Shown one piece after another: positions 55,729 through 64,000 of a stretch of DNA of 64,000 bases. The notes beneath the pieces are model-generated. The model was not told the DNA's origin. It did not search any database and saw nothing but the letters and a program-made list of their open reading frames with translations. A program made the position numbers and the translations under genes. Source of the stretch: Loktanella sp. DSM 29012 (lineage in GTDB: Bacteria > Pseudomonadota > Alphaproteobacteria > Rhodobacterales > Rhodobacteraceae); the NCBI RefSeq assembly GCF_900110705.1, contig NZ_FOEJ01000002.1, positions 1 through 64,000 on the forward strand. Reading direction: 5' to 3'. Within the stretch, counting starts at the first letter, position 1. Every line of letters begins with the position of its first letter.

Positions 55729-55968
55729 ATGCGGGTCATGACAGAAATGACTCGCATCACCGCACCCGACGCCTGGATTGATCAGGTTTTTGCCGCAAAA
55801 TCAGTCCGGACCGGCGGCGTGATCCGTCGTCGCATCGACTGGGTCGACCGGGAAATCGGCCGCGCCCGTTTCGAAGAAGAGGTCCGCAAACGCGGGTTTC
55901 ACCTGATCGAAACCGGGTGGCATCTGGTCATCATATGCCACCCGGGCGCTGTTCGTCTGTTGTTCTGA
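55729..55968 (+). CDS. Small conserved protein of the one-carbon cluster
   Basis: About 79 residues: ITAPDAWIDQVFAAKSVRTGGVIRRRIDWVDREIGR followed by FEEEVRKRGFHLIETGWHLVIIC (split here). The GGVIRRR and RGFHLIE segments are typical of a small protein that accompanies methyl-THF methyltransferase genes in Rhodobacterales, sometimes misnamed phosphoribosylanthranilate isomerase. Function unknown. Starts at 55738, 55747 or TTG 55717 are possible. It ends five bases before a tandem palindrome. Confidence 0.68.
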   Translation: MRVMTEMTRITAPDAWIDQVFAAKSVRTGGVIRRRIDWVDREIGRARFEEEVRKRGFHLIETGWHLVIICHPGAVRLLF

Positions 55969-55972
55969 CGCC

Positions 55973-56022
55973 CCAAATTTTCGCGAAAATTTGGAACGTC
56001 CCGATTTTTCGCGAAAAATCGG
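55973..56022. repeat. Tandem palindrome doublet, second copy
   Basis: CCAAATTTTCGCGAAAATTTGG (55973-55994), six bases, CCGATTTTTCGCGAAAAATCGG (56001-56022): two perfect 22-bp palindromes, the same architecture and spacing as at 15063. It lies between convergent genes (small one-carbon protein and alpha-glucosidase) and could act as a bidirectional terminator here. Confidence 0.85.
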
Positions 56023-56028
56023 CGGGCT

Positions 56029-57687
56029 CTAGCGGCCCGACTTGTCCAGTGCCATGCAGACTTGCCACGGTCCGAGGTGCAGTTTGCCGTCATCGGACAC
56101 ATTGGCGCTTCCCAGTTCCGATCCGATGGTGCGCCAGTCGCCCTTTGGCATGTCAAACACGCTTTGCTGATCGGAAATGTTGAATACGCAGAAAATCGTC
56201 TGATCGCCGTCGGTCCGCGTGAAATAGACCACGTTGCCTGACGATTTCAGCCCGTCATGCGTCCCGACCCGCAGCGCGCGGTTGTGATGCCGGAACGAAA
56301 TGGCACGTCGATAATGGTGCAAGATCGCCCCGGGATCGCGTTCCTGCCCGGCCACGGCCAGATTGCGGTGCTCGGACGCCACCGGCAACCACGTCACCGG
56401 CTTGGACGAAAAACCTGCATTATGTTCGGCGTCATCCCAGACCATCGGGGTACGGCATCCGTCGCGGCCCTTGAATTCCGGCCAGAATTCGATGCCGTAG
56501 GGGTCCTGCAACTCTTCGTACGCGACGTCGGCCTCGGGCAGGCCCAGCTCTTCGCCCTGGTAGATGCAGACTGATCCGCGCAAGCACATGATCATGGTCA
56601 CGAACATCCTCTGGGCGGCAGGCGACAGGTTCCAGCGTGTAGCGTGGCGCACAACATCGTGGTTTGAAAACGCCCAGCAGGCCCAACCGTCGGATGCGAC
56701 CTTGTCGACCTGCTTCATTACCTCGACCACACGCTGCGCCGTCGGCTGATCGGCCGCCAGAAATTCGAACGCATAGCACATCTGCATCAGGTCATCGCCG
56801 CGGGTGTATTCACCCATGATTTCCAGACCGCGCTGCGCGTCGCCCACCTCGCCCACGGCGGCAGCGCCAAAGGGCTGCATGACCGCGCGCAACTTGCGCA
56901 AGAAGTCGAGGTTTTCGGGCCTGTTCTTGTCGTAGAGGTGTTCCTGATGGTTGTAGGGGTTCACCGCCGGCGCGATCGTGGCGTTGCGCTTTTCCTTGGG
57001 CAGGGGCGGATTGTCGCGCAGTTCGGCGTCATGGGTGTAAAAGTTGATCGTATCCAGGCGGAAACCATCCACCCCGCGGTGCAGCCAGAATTGCGCCACA
57101 TCCAGCAGGGCAGTCTGCACATCTGGATTGTGAAAATTCAGGTCGGGCTGACTGGTCAGGAAATTGTGCAGGTAATACTGTTCGCGCCGCGACGACCACT
57201 GCCACGCGCTGCCGCCAAAGATCGACAGCCAATTGTTCGGTGCTGTGCCGTCTGGCTTGGGGTCCGACCAGACATACCAGTCGGATTTCTCGTTGCTGCG
57301 GTCGGATGCGCTTTGCTTGAACCAGGGGTGCTGGTCGGACGTATGGCTGAGCACAAGGTCGATCATCACGCGAATGCCGAAGCGGTGCGCCGTTTCGACC
57401 ACCGCATCGAAATCGGCGATGCTGCCGAACATCGGGTCCACGTCGCAATAATCGCTGACGTCGTAGCCGAAATCCTTCATCGGTGAGGTAAAGAAAGGCG
57501 AAATCCAGATCGCATCGACACCCAGTGACGCGATGTAGGGGATCCGGTTCACGATCCCCAGCAGATCACCGATACCGTCGCCGTTGCTGTCCTGAAAACT
57601 GCGCGGATAAATCTGGTAGATGACCGCACCGCGCCACCAATCGGGGTTTGCTGCGTTGTCCATACGTGGTGCATTGTCGGCGGTCAT
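56029..57687 (-). CDS. Alpha-glucosidase, glycoside hydrolase family 13
   Basis: Cytoplasmic oligo-alpha-glucosidase of 552 residues (no signal peptide). WWRGAVIYQIYPRSFQDSNGDGIGDLLGI opens the (beta/alpha)8 barrel; the nucleophile Asp is in DGFRLDTINF, the acid/base Glu in AAVGEVGD and the third Asp in AFSNHDVVR; a C-terminal beta domain follows. It would release glucose from disaccharides such as maltose, trehalulose or sucrose; the exact specificity is not determined. ATG 57687 follows GGGGGACC; ATG 57663 is an alternative. Divergent from the GH1 gene. Confidence 0.93.
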   Translation of the reverse strand: MTADNAPRMDNAANPDWWRGAVIYQIYPRSFQDSNGDGIGDLLGIVNRIPYIASLGVDAIWISPFFTSPMKDFGYDVSDYCDVDPMFGSIADFDAVVETAHRFGIRVMIDLVLSHTSDQHPWFKQSASDRSNEKSDWYVWSDPKPDGTAPNNWLSIFGGSAWQWSSRREQYYLHNFLTSQPDLNFHNPDVQTALLDVAQFWLHRGVDGFRLDTINFYTHDAELRDNPPLPKEKRNATIAPAVNPYNHQEHLYDKNRPENLDFLRKLRAVMQPFGAAAVGEVGDAQRGLEIMGEYTRGDDLMQMCYAFEFLAADQPTAQRVVEVMKQVDKVASDGWACWAFSNHDVVRHATRWNLSPAAQRMFVTMIMCLRGSVCIYQGEELGLPEADVAYEELQDPYGIEFWPEFKGRDGCRTPMVWDDAEHNAGFSSKPVTWLPVASEHRNLAVAGQERDPGAILHHYRRAISFRHHNRALRVGTHDGLKSSGNVVYFTRTDGDQTIFCVFNISDQQSVFDMPKGDWRTIGSELGSANVSDDGKLHLGPWQVCMALDKSGR

Positions 57688-57713
57688 GTCTGACGGTCCC
57701 CCGGTTTCTGGTA

Positions 57714-57726
57714 GCGATAACGTTGC
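57714..57726. promoter_or_regulatory. Operator-like site between GH13 and GH1 genes (GCGATAACGTTGC)
   Basis: An imperfect inverted repeat centred on AACGTT within the 149-base divergent gap. It shares GATAACGTT with the site at 20442 and GATAAC with the one at 25479. It is 27 bases before the alpha-glucosidase start, placing it to control at least that gene. Confidence 0.45.
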
Positions 57727-57836
57727 ACACCGACTAGCGTCGGACCGTGCAATTGGCAACGCCCCGCAGGTCTTGTGGCTTGCCATCGGCTGTGTGATGC
57801 CGCTTGATCTGAACAACCCAATGACCGGAGGCCCCG

Positions 57837-59168
57837 ATGAAACTGACCCGCCAGGATTTCCCGCAAGATTTCGTATTCGGGGCTGCAACCGCGGCCTATC
57901 AGATCGAGGGCCACAGCTTTGGCGGGGCGGGATCCACGCACTGGGACACATTTTCGGCCACTCCAGGGAATGTCGTGGGCTGTGAAAACGGTGCCATCGC
58001 TTGCGACCATTATCACCGGATGGATGCTGACCTGGACCTGCTGCGCGATGCCGGCATGGACGCCTATCGATTCTCGACCAGCTGGGCGCGGGTCCTGCCC
58101 GAGGGACGCGGCACGCCCAATCAGGAGGGGCTGGATTTCTACGACCGCCTGGTCGACGGCTGCCTCGCGCGTGGGCTCAAGCCATTTCAGACCCTCTACC
58201 ATTGGGAAATGCCGTCCGCGCTGGCCGATCTGGGCGGCTGGACCAACCCGGATGTGGCCGACTGGATGGCCGATTACGCCGAAGTCATCACGCGCCGGAT
58301 CGGTGATCGCGTCCATTCCATCGCCACCCTGAACGAACCCTGGTGTGTCAGCTATCTGTCGCATTTTCTGGGTCACCACGCGCCGGGTCAGCGCGATATT
58401 CGCGCAACCGCCCGCGCCATGCATCACGTAAACCTCGCCCACGGACGCACCATGACCCGGCTGCGCGATCTGGGACAGGACAACTGCGGCATCGTCCTGA
58501 ACTTCGAGGCAACCGAACCCGCAAGCGACAGCGCAGCCGATCGCGCCGCTGCCGCAACGCAGGATGCAACACATAATCGTTGGTTCATCGAGGCGATCAC
58601 GCGCGGCAGCTATCCCCAAGAGGCGCTCGCAGGACTTGAGCCGCACATGCCACAGGGTTGGCAGGACCACATGCGCGAAATCAGCCAGCCAATCGATTTT
58701 CTGGGCGTCAATTACTATACGCGCGGATTGATCGGCGCGGCCGAGGATGGCGCGCCCTGGCCCGGCACCCGCCAGATCGCCGGACCGCTGCCAAAGACGC
58801 AGATGGATTGGGAAATCTATCCCGAGGGGCTGCACCGCACCTTGACCCGCATGACGCGTGATTACGTGGGTAATCTGCCGATTTTCGTCACCGAAAACGG
58901 CATGGCCTGGCCCGAGGAGCCAGACCATGCGGATGACGCGCGGACCGATTTCATCGATCGGCACCTGCAGGCCATGCACGGGGCGGTGAATGACGGGGTG
59001 AATCTTCAGGGTTTCTTTTACTGGTCGTTGCTGGACAACTACGAATGGGCCTTTGGCTACGAAAAACGGTTCGGGTTGGTCCATGTCGATTTCGATACGC
59101 TGGACCGCACGCCGAAATCATCCTACCACGCGCTGAAATCCGCGATCGCACGGCAGGACCACTCATGA
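57837..59168 (+). CDS. Beta-glucosidase, glycoside hydrolase family 1
   Basis: Hydrolyses beta-glucosides in the cytoplasm. 443 residues with the GH1 barrel: FVFGAATAAYQIEGHSFGG (about residues 10-28), the acid/base Glu in TLNEPWCVSY (about 164-173) and the nucleophile in IFVTENGMAW (about 348-357), ending YEKRFGLVHVDFDTLDRTPKSS. Broad beta-gluco/galactosidase specificity is usual. No signal peptide. Its stop overlaps glk by 4 bases, so released glucose is phosphorylated by the next product. Confidence 0.95.
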   Translation: MKLTRQDFPQDFVFGAATAAYQIEGHSFGGAGSTHWDTFSATPGNVVGCENGAIACDHYHRMDADLDLLRDAGMDAYRFSTSWARVLPEGRGTPNQEGLDFYDRLVDGCLARGLKPFQTLYHWEMPSALADLGGWTNPDVADWMADYAEVITRRIGDRVHSIATLNEPWCVSYLSHFLGHHAPGQRDIRATARAMHHVNLAHGRTMTRLRDLGQDNCGIVLNFEATEPASDSAADRAAAATQDATHNRWFIEAITRGSYPQEALAGLEPHMPQGWQDHMREISQPIDFLGVNYYTRGLIGAAEDGAPWPGTRQIAGPLPKTQMDWEIYPEGLHRTLTRMTRDYVGNLPIFVTENGMAWPEEPDHADDARTDFIDRHLQAMHGAVNDGVNLQGFFYWSLLDNYEWAFGYEKRFGLVHVDFDTLDRTPKSSYHALKSAIARQDHS

Positions 59169-60145
59169 GCAAACGACAGGCCAACAGTTACAACCTTGTC
59201 GCCGATATCGGCGGGACCAACACGCGCATTGCGCTTGCCCAAGGGGCGGATGTGCTGCCCGCGACCGTTCGGCGCTATCGCAATGTCGACTTTACCGGCC
59301 TCGAAAGCGTGATCCGCCGCTACTGCGAGGACGAGGGCGACGTGGATGCCTATGCCGCCTGCGTCGCTGTCGCGGGGCCCGTGCGTGACGGACGTGCGGC
59401 CATGACCAATCTGGATTGGACAATCGATACCGAAACGCTGGCCCGCGCCAGCCGGTCGGAAAAGGTCGCCATCCTGAACGATCTGCAGGCACAGGGTCAT
59501 GCGCTTGGGCATATCGCCGACGAAAATCTGCGTCAGGTCCTGACCGGTGCCGAGGCAGGTGCCAAGGCAACCAAACTGGTGATCGGCGTCGGAACAGGTT
59601 TCAACGCAGCCCCGGTCTTCGAAACGGACCAGGGCCGCATCGTCACAGCATCCGAGAGCGGCCACGCCAACCTGCCGATCCGCACCGAACAAGAGCTGCG
59701 CCTGTGTCAGTTCGTGTCCAACGCACATGGCTTTCCCGCGGTCGAAGACGTTTTGTCGGGCCGTGGGCTGGAACGGGTCTATGCCTTTCTCGGGCAAGAA
59801 GCGGATGATCGCAAAGAGATCCTCGCTCAAGAAATCATGACCGCCTTGGCCGACGGCAGTGATCCACGGGCCGAAGCCGCCGCCAGGATTTTCGTGCGCA
59901 TTCTGGGGACCGTTGCCGGGAACCTGTCACTGATCCAGCTTCCGTTCGGCGGAGTCTACCTCGCAGGGGGCGTTGCGCGGGCCTTTGGACCCTATCTGGC
60001 ACAATACGGATTCGGAGATGCGTTCCGCGACAAGGGACGATTTGCCGGTTTCATGTCGAATTTCTCGGTCACGATCATCGAAGACGATTATGCCGCGCTG
60101 ACCGGTTGCGCCTGCCAACTTATGACGCTCGAACGTCAAGGCTAG
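59165..60145 (+). CDS. glk: Glucokinase
   Basis: Phosphorylates glucose to glucose-6-phosphate with ATP. The 326-residue protein is of the Glk (ASKHA) type: LVADIGGTNTRIALAQ (phosphate-1, about residues 11-26), NDLQAQGHALGHI (sugar-binding), GVGTGFNAAPVF (phosphate-2) and GGVYLAGGVARAFG (adenosine-binding). It lacks the Cys-rich zinc motif of ROK kinases. Co-translated with the GH1 beta-glucosidase. The product would enter the zwf-pgl route. Confidence 0.95.
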   Translation: MSKRQANSYNLVADIGGTNTRIALAQGADVLPATVRRYRNVDFTGLESVIRRYCEDEGDVDAYAACVAVAGPVRDGRAAMTNLDWTIDTETLARASRSEKVAILNDLQAQGHALGHIADENLRQVLTGAEAGAKATKLVIGVGTGFNAAPVFETDQGRIVTASESGHANLPIRTEQELRLCQFVSNAHGFPAVEDVLSGRGLERVYAFLGQEADDRKEILAQEIMTALADGSDPRAEAAARIFVRILGTVAGNLSLIQLPFGGVYLAGGVARAFGPYLAQYGFGDAFRDKGRFAGFMSNFSVTIIEDDYAALTGCACQLMTLERQG

Positions 60146-60159
60146 GGTACAGGGCTGCA

Positions 60160-62496
60160 TCAATGCAGCAACTGGGCCTGTACGGTTTCGGTCAGCGCGT
60201 TCAACGAAAACGGTTTCGGCAGGAAAACCGCGTTTGCGATCCGGTCGTTGTCGGCGTTGAACGCATCCTCGGCGTAGCCTGACACAAAAATGACCTTGGT
60301 ATCAGGCCGCGCGACACGCGCCTGTTTTACCCAGGTAGGACCGTCCAATCCGGGCATGATGACATCTGACAGGAACAGATCCACCTTGAGGTCCGGATCG
60401 GACAACAGGTCCAGTGCAGCCTCTGCACAATCGGCCTCGATCACCGTATAGCCGCGAAGCCGCAAGGCCCGCGAGGCAAATGCCCTGACCGGTGCCTCGT
60501 CCTCGACCAACAGGACCACGCCGCTGCCTTGGGTGATGATCTGGTCGCCCCCCTTGTTGGGCGGGCGGCGCGTGTCGGCCACGGGACGGGTCTGGCTGGG
60601 GAACAGCATTTCAAATTCGGTGCCGCTGCCCACCTCACTGTGGGCAAATATGAAACCGCCGGTCTGCTTCACGATGCCGTAGGCCGTCGACAACCCAAGC
60701 CCTGTCCCCTCGCCCGTGCGTTTGGTCGTATAAAATGGCTCGAACACCTTGGGCAGGCGTTCGGGCACGATGCCACAGCCTTCGTCGATAACGCGGACCA
60801 CCACATAAGCCCCTGGCGGGACGGAAACGTTGCCCCGCACCAATGGGACATCCAGCTGTCTGTTTTCCGTGACGATGCGGATTTCCCCGCCCTGCGGCAT
60901 CGCATCGCGCGCGTTGACCACAAGGTTCATCATGACCTGTTCCAGCTGCCGCTTGTCCGCCTTGATCGCTGCCAGATCAGGATCGTGTTCCAGAATGAGG
61001 CTTACCCTTTCGCCAACCAGACGGTTCAGCAAATGGGTCAAATCTGACAGGGTATCACGCAGGTCGATCCGTTCAGGCTGAAGGTTCTGTTTGCGGGAAA
61101 ACGCCAAGAGCTGGCCCACAAGGCTGGCTGCACGATTCGCGTTCTGATGGATTTGAATGAGATCGCCGTAATCATGGTCACCCGCATCATGGCGCAACAG
61201 CAAGAGGTCGCAATGTCCCGATATGGCCGTCAGCAAGTTGTTGAAATCATGCGCGACGCCACCGGCTAGCTGACCAATGGCCTGCATTTTCTGACTTTGC
61301 ACGAATTGCGCTTCGAGGGTTTTGAGTTCGGTCACGTCATTGAGCACGGCAATCAGATGCCGACCTTCGGGACCGTCGGCGATATTGAGGGTCACCTGCA
61401 CAAAGGTTTCCTGATTTTCACCGCGCCCCCGCAGGAATTGTGACACGTGCCCGCCCTGCCCGGCGATCGCCTCCTTGATCCAGTCCGAAATCGGTCGACC
61501 CAGCCCGTCCAGCACATCCTGTACCCGGCGTTCGTCGTTGTTTTCGAACCCCAAGAGCACGCGGGCCTGACGGTTGGATGCCGTGATCATGCCGTCGCGG
61601 CAAATCTTGAGGAGTGGCACCGGCAAGTCTTCGATTTCGTCCCATCCGGCAGACAGACCCACCGTGCCGGTTGGGCCCGTCGCGTCGCGCGCCGTCGGCA
61701 ACAGATAGATTTCGCGGCGTTGCGCGGTCCTGTCAACAACACCCGCGATGAACGTCTGCGGACCGGAGGTGGTTCTGACCTCGCAGGTGCGACCGCTGAC
61801 AGGCGGCGTCGCACCAAAGATTTCCGAGAGCGATTTTGGCCTGTTTCCCAAAAGCTTGCGGAACACTTCATTCATGTAGAGAACCGCATCCGACGGGCCG
61901 GCTGTCAGCATCGGCAATGTCAGCATATCGGCGGCGCGGCCCAGGGATTGACTGTTGCGCCCCTGATCGTTCAACCGCCACATCCCCAGATCAGGTTCGA
62001 TCATCATGTGCGTCAGCCGGTATTGACCGGTCCGCGTCGCGACGTCCTGGGTGGCGGCACCGTATGCCGTCGCCTGTTCACGCATTTGCGCCAGCAGCAG
62101 ATCAGGTGTCGCAACAATCTGCCCGATCGCAGAGCCCAGATGGCCGTCCGAAATATCCCCGAACCGCGTGATGGCGGCGGGATTGCGATACAGGATGTCC
62201 CCGTTCGCGCTGGTCAAAAAGGCGATATCACCATCATAGAGCAACATGGTCTGTATCACGCGGCGCAACGGGCTGATTTCCGCGATATCGTCCCGAACAA
62301 TGCGTGACCCGCGCCGATATGTCAGAAACGCCATGAACATCAATACGATGCCGGCAAAAACCGCCGTCAAACGAAAGACGTGATCCCCGGCGAACAGGCC
62401 AAACATGCCGCATGCCGCTGCAAGCGCAGATAGCAGCCATATCGCCCGCGACTGCCGCGTTTGCGGGGCTGGGAAACTAAAGATGGTTCGACGCAA
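60160..62496 (-). CDS. cckA: Hybrid sensor histidine kinase/response regulator, CckA-type
   Basis: A 778-residue inner-membrane hybrid kinase. Two transmembrane helices (about residues 19-60), a PAS-like region (about 75-400), the H-box GGVAHDFNNLLTAISGH with the phosphoacceptor His at about 416, the N/G1/G2 boxes of HATPase_c (about 520-645) and a C-terminal receiver domain (VVLLVEDEAPVRAF, acceptor Asp in FLSDVIMPGLDGP). HDFNNLLTAISGHCDLL and this architecture are diagnostic of CckA, which phosphorylates ChpT and, through it, CtrA and CpdR to control cell cycle or, in Rhodobacterales, motility and gene-transfer agents. The start is TTG with GGGAGG very close upstream; no better start was seen. 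Confidence 0.92.
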   Translation of the reverse strand: MRRTIFSFPAPQTRQSRAIWLLSALAAACGMFGLFAGDHVFRLTAVFAGIVLMFMAFLTYRRGSRIVRDDIAEISPLRRVIQTMLLYDGDIAFLTSANGDILYRNPAAITRFGDISDGHLGSAIGQIVATPDLLLAQMREQATAYGAATQDVATRTGQYRLTHMMIEPDLGMWRLNDQGRNSQSLGRAADMLTLPMLTAGPSDAVLYMNEVFRKLLGNRPKSLSEIFGATPPVSGRTCEVRTTSGPQTFIAGVVDRTAQRREIYLLPTARDATGPTGTVGLSAGWDEIEDLPVPLLKICRDGMITASNRQARVLLGFENNDERRVQDVLDGLGRPISDWIKEAIAGQGGHVSQFLRGRGENQETFVQVTLNIADGPEGRHLIAVLNDVTELKTLEAQFVQSQKMQAIGQLAGGVAHDFNNLLTAISGHCDLLLLRHDAGDHDYGDLIQIHQNANRAASLVGQLLAFSRKQNLQPERIDLRDTLSDLTHLLNRLVGERVSLILEHDPDLAAIKADKRQLEQVMMNLVVNARDAMPQGGEIRIVTENRQLDVPLVRGNVSVPPGAYVVVRVIDEGCGIVPERLPKVFEPFYTTKRTGEGTGLGLSTAYGIVKQTGGFIFAHSEVGSGTEFEMLFPSQTRPVADTRRPPNKGGDQIITQGSGVVLLVEDEAPVRAFASRALRLRGYTVIEADCAEAALDLLSDPDLKVDLFLSDVIMPGLDGPTWVKQARVARPDTKVIFVSGYAEDAFNADNDRIANAVFLPKPFSLNALTETVQAQLLH

Positions 62497-62579
62497 ATTC
62501 CCTCCCGTACGCGCTTTGACTTCAACGACGACCCTAGGGAGGAAACGGTAAACAGGGCGTTAAAATCGATCAATTCATC

Positions 62580-63752
62580 TCAGGGTTGAATTTTGAGGAG
62601 TGTGGTCAGAAAGAAACCGTCATGTTCTGCGCGCGGCACCAACTTCAGCGTCTCTTGCCGTTGGAAATCGCCGTGTTTCGCGAGGAATGCATCGACGACC
62701 GCGTCGTTTTCCGAATTCAGCACCGAACAGGTCGCGTAGGCCAACGTGCCGCCCTGTGCGACAAGTGGTTTCGCGTTTTCCAAAACCTCGGCCTGCATGA
62801 CGCTGAACCGGTCCAGATCCTGCGGTGTTAGCCGCCATTTCGCATCCGGCGTCCGCCGCCAGGTGCCGCTGCCAGAACAGGGCGCATCACAAAGCACCAG
62901 ATCATAGGGCGAATGGCGCATCAGGTCCGACGGTCGAAGCGTTGTGATCTGCACCCCCGCCCGCTGCGCACGCGGGCCAATATCCGCCATCCGTGCCTGA
63001 TCGATGTCATGCGCATATACGGCCGCATCGGTTTGATCTGCCAGCGCGAGAGCCTTGCCACCGCCGCCTGCGCAATAGTCCAGCACCCGGCGACCTGCCA
63101 CGGACCGCAGCTGCGCCATCGCGATCTGCGATGCTGTATCCTGCACCTCGACAAGGCCCGAGGCATAGGCAGATGAACCCGCAATCTTGCGTTCGTTTTC
63201 AATGACTTCTATTGCGGTCTTCACCTGATCCACAGGTTTGGACACAATACCGCCGCGTGCCAATGCGGCGACCGCCTCATCCCGCGTGCCGCGTGACAGA
63301 TTGACCCGCAAATAGACCGATGCACGATGGCGCATCAGCTGTGCTGTGGCCATCGCCGCCTGACCCAGAGACTCTTGCCACAGCGGCCAAAGCCAATCAG
63401 GCAGATCCGCCGATACGGCATCCGAGTGTGGCAGGGGCGCCGAACCGACCTCATCCAGAGAGAGTGCCGCAGGACCGTAGCCGCCTGCCCCGAACACGGT
63501 GTCCACGGGGATGCCATCGCGGCGCAACAGCCCCAGGATTGCCGCGCGGGCCGTCGTATCGCCACCGGCCGCGCAGAGCGACCGCCTGGCCCGCAGCACA
63601 TCGTAAACGTGGTCACGAATGGCGGCCCGGTCCTTGGACCCTGCAAAGCGGTTCTTGCGTGCCCAGGTGGTCAAGGTCCGCTCTGCGGGTGCACCCGCGA
63701 AAACGTCGTCCAGAACCTCTATCGCGGCGGCAAAGCGGGCGGCAGGTGTCAC
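62580..63752 (-). CDS. rsmB: 16S rRNA (cytosine-967-C5)-methyltransferase
   Basis: RsmB/Fmu family, methylating C967 of 16S rRNA. 390 residues with an N-terminal NusB-like domain (RFAAAIEVLDDVFAG...) and a Rossmann catalytic domain: VLDYCAGGGGKALALAD (SAM loop), LCDAPCSGSGTWRRTPDAKW and LAYATCSVLNSEND, which supply the two catalytic cysteines. GTG 63752 with GAGGGGG upstream is preferred; longer starts run into guaB and do not match the family. The pair is likely co-transcribed after guaB. Confidence 0.92.
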   Translation of the reverse strand: MTPAARFAAAIEVLDDVFAGAPAERTLTTWARKNRFAGSKDRAAIRDHVYDVLRARRSLCAAGGDTTARAAILGLLRRDGIPVDTVFGAGGYGPAALSLDEVGSAPLPHSDAVSADLPDWLWPLWQESLGQAAMATAQLMRHRASVYLRVNLSRGTRDEAVAALARGGIVSKPVDQVKTAIEVIENERKIAGSSAYASGLVEVQDTASQIAMAQLRSVAGRRVLDYCAGGGGKALALADQTDAAVYAHDIDQARMADIGPRAQRAGVQITTLRPSDLMRHSPYDLVLCDAPCSGSGTWRRTPDAKWRLTPQDLDRFSVMQAEVLENAKPLVAQGGTLAYATCSVLNSENDAVVDAFLAKHGDFQRQETLKLVPRAEHDGFFLTTLLKIQP

Positions 63753-63759
63753 AGCCCCC

Positions 63760-64000
<241 letters not shown>

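Overview
The window is a chromosomal segment of an alphaproteobacterium, most likely a Rhodobacteraceae/Roseobacter-group member. This rests on GC-rich coding sequence with dense ATGA/GTGA-overlapping operons, a zwf-pgl-pgi operon, a CckA-type hybrid kinase, a GTTC-N7-GTTC SOS box before recA, DUF3305/DUF3306 genes beside formate dehydrogenase, and intergenic motifs I associate with this family. No rRNA, tRNA, CRISPR array or prophage was found. Nearly all of it is core metabolism or housekeeping; the only obvious mobile DNA is at the left edge.

Layout. 1-541: the end of an IS3-family element inserted into a tyrosine-integrase gene, leaving an integrase remnant. 0.7-5.3 kb: RidA and a thioesterase, convergent with zwf-pgl-pgi, which has a perfect palindromic operator upstream. 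5.3-12.6 kb: HNH endonuclease, a hydrolase, a DNA glycosylase and cobalamin genes (cobK, cbiD, cobA, cobB) with an MFS transporter. 12.6-20.4 kb: a squalene/phytoene-synthase-like protein, citramalate synthase, cysS, a YjbR-type protein, an outer-membrane barrel, anmK and tyrS. 20.4-26.8 kb: acetyltransferase-like protein, PhzF, CorA/ZntB, DUF533, a Cys-free Fur-family regulator, an EamA transporter and enolase.

27-41.4 kb is the most distinctive block. A tungstate ABC transporter (tupBCA) is followed by a minus-strand operon (multi-Fe-S protein, DUF6494, ApbC/Mrp ATPase, lysine-poor lipoate-ligase-like protein, DUF6505). That operon is divergent from a formate dehydrogenase operon (DUF3305, DUF3306, TorD-like chaperone, Tat mini-protein, catalytic subunit, Fe-S subunit, cytochrome b subunit and a 45-residue membrane peptide). 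Formate would be oxidised on the periplasmic face by a Mo- or W-enzyme, with electrons passing through Fe-S clusters to cytochrome b and quinone. I infer that the divergent operon and the tungstate transporter serve cofactor supply or maturation.

41.5-53 kb: icd, YitT, an SMR pump, typA, MOSC and DUF1330 genes, alaS, recA, a sulfotransferase-like protein, rlmE and ppx/gppA. 53.3-56 kb: a one-carbon module (PF13769-type protein, MetF-like reductase, methyl-THF:corrinoid methyltransferase, small conserved protein). 56-60.2 kb: alpha-glucosidase, divergent from beta-glucosidase and glucokinase, with an operator-like site between them; this would feed glucose-6-phosphate to zwf/pgl. 60-64 kb: cckA, rsmB and the 3' end of guaB.

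Two families of short intergenic repeats recur. One is a palindrome (22-bp units in tandem pairs at two sites, plus a 23-bp single variant) with core TTTCGCGAAA. The other is a 20-bp TCATCTTGCC-NN-AAATACTC element with three copies. LacI-type operator-like sites occur before zwf, eno, the glucosidase genes and an acetyltransferase gene.
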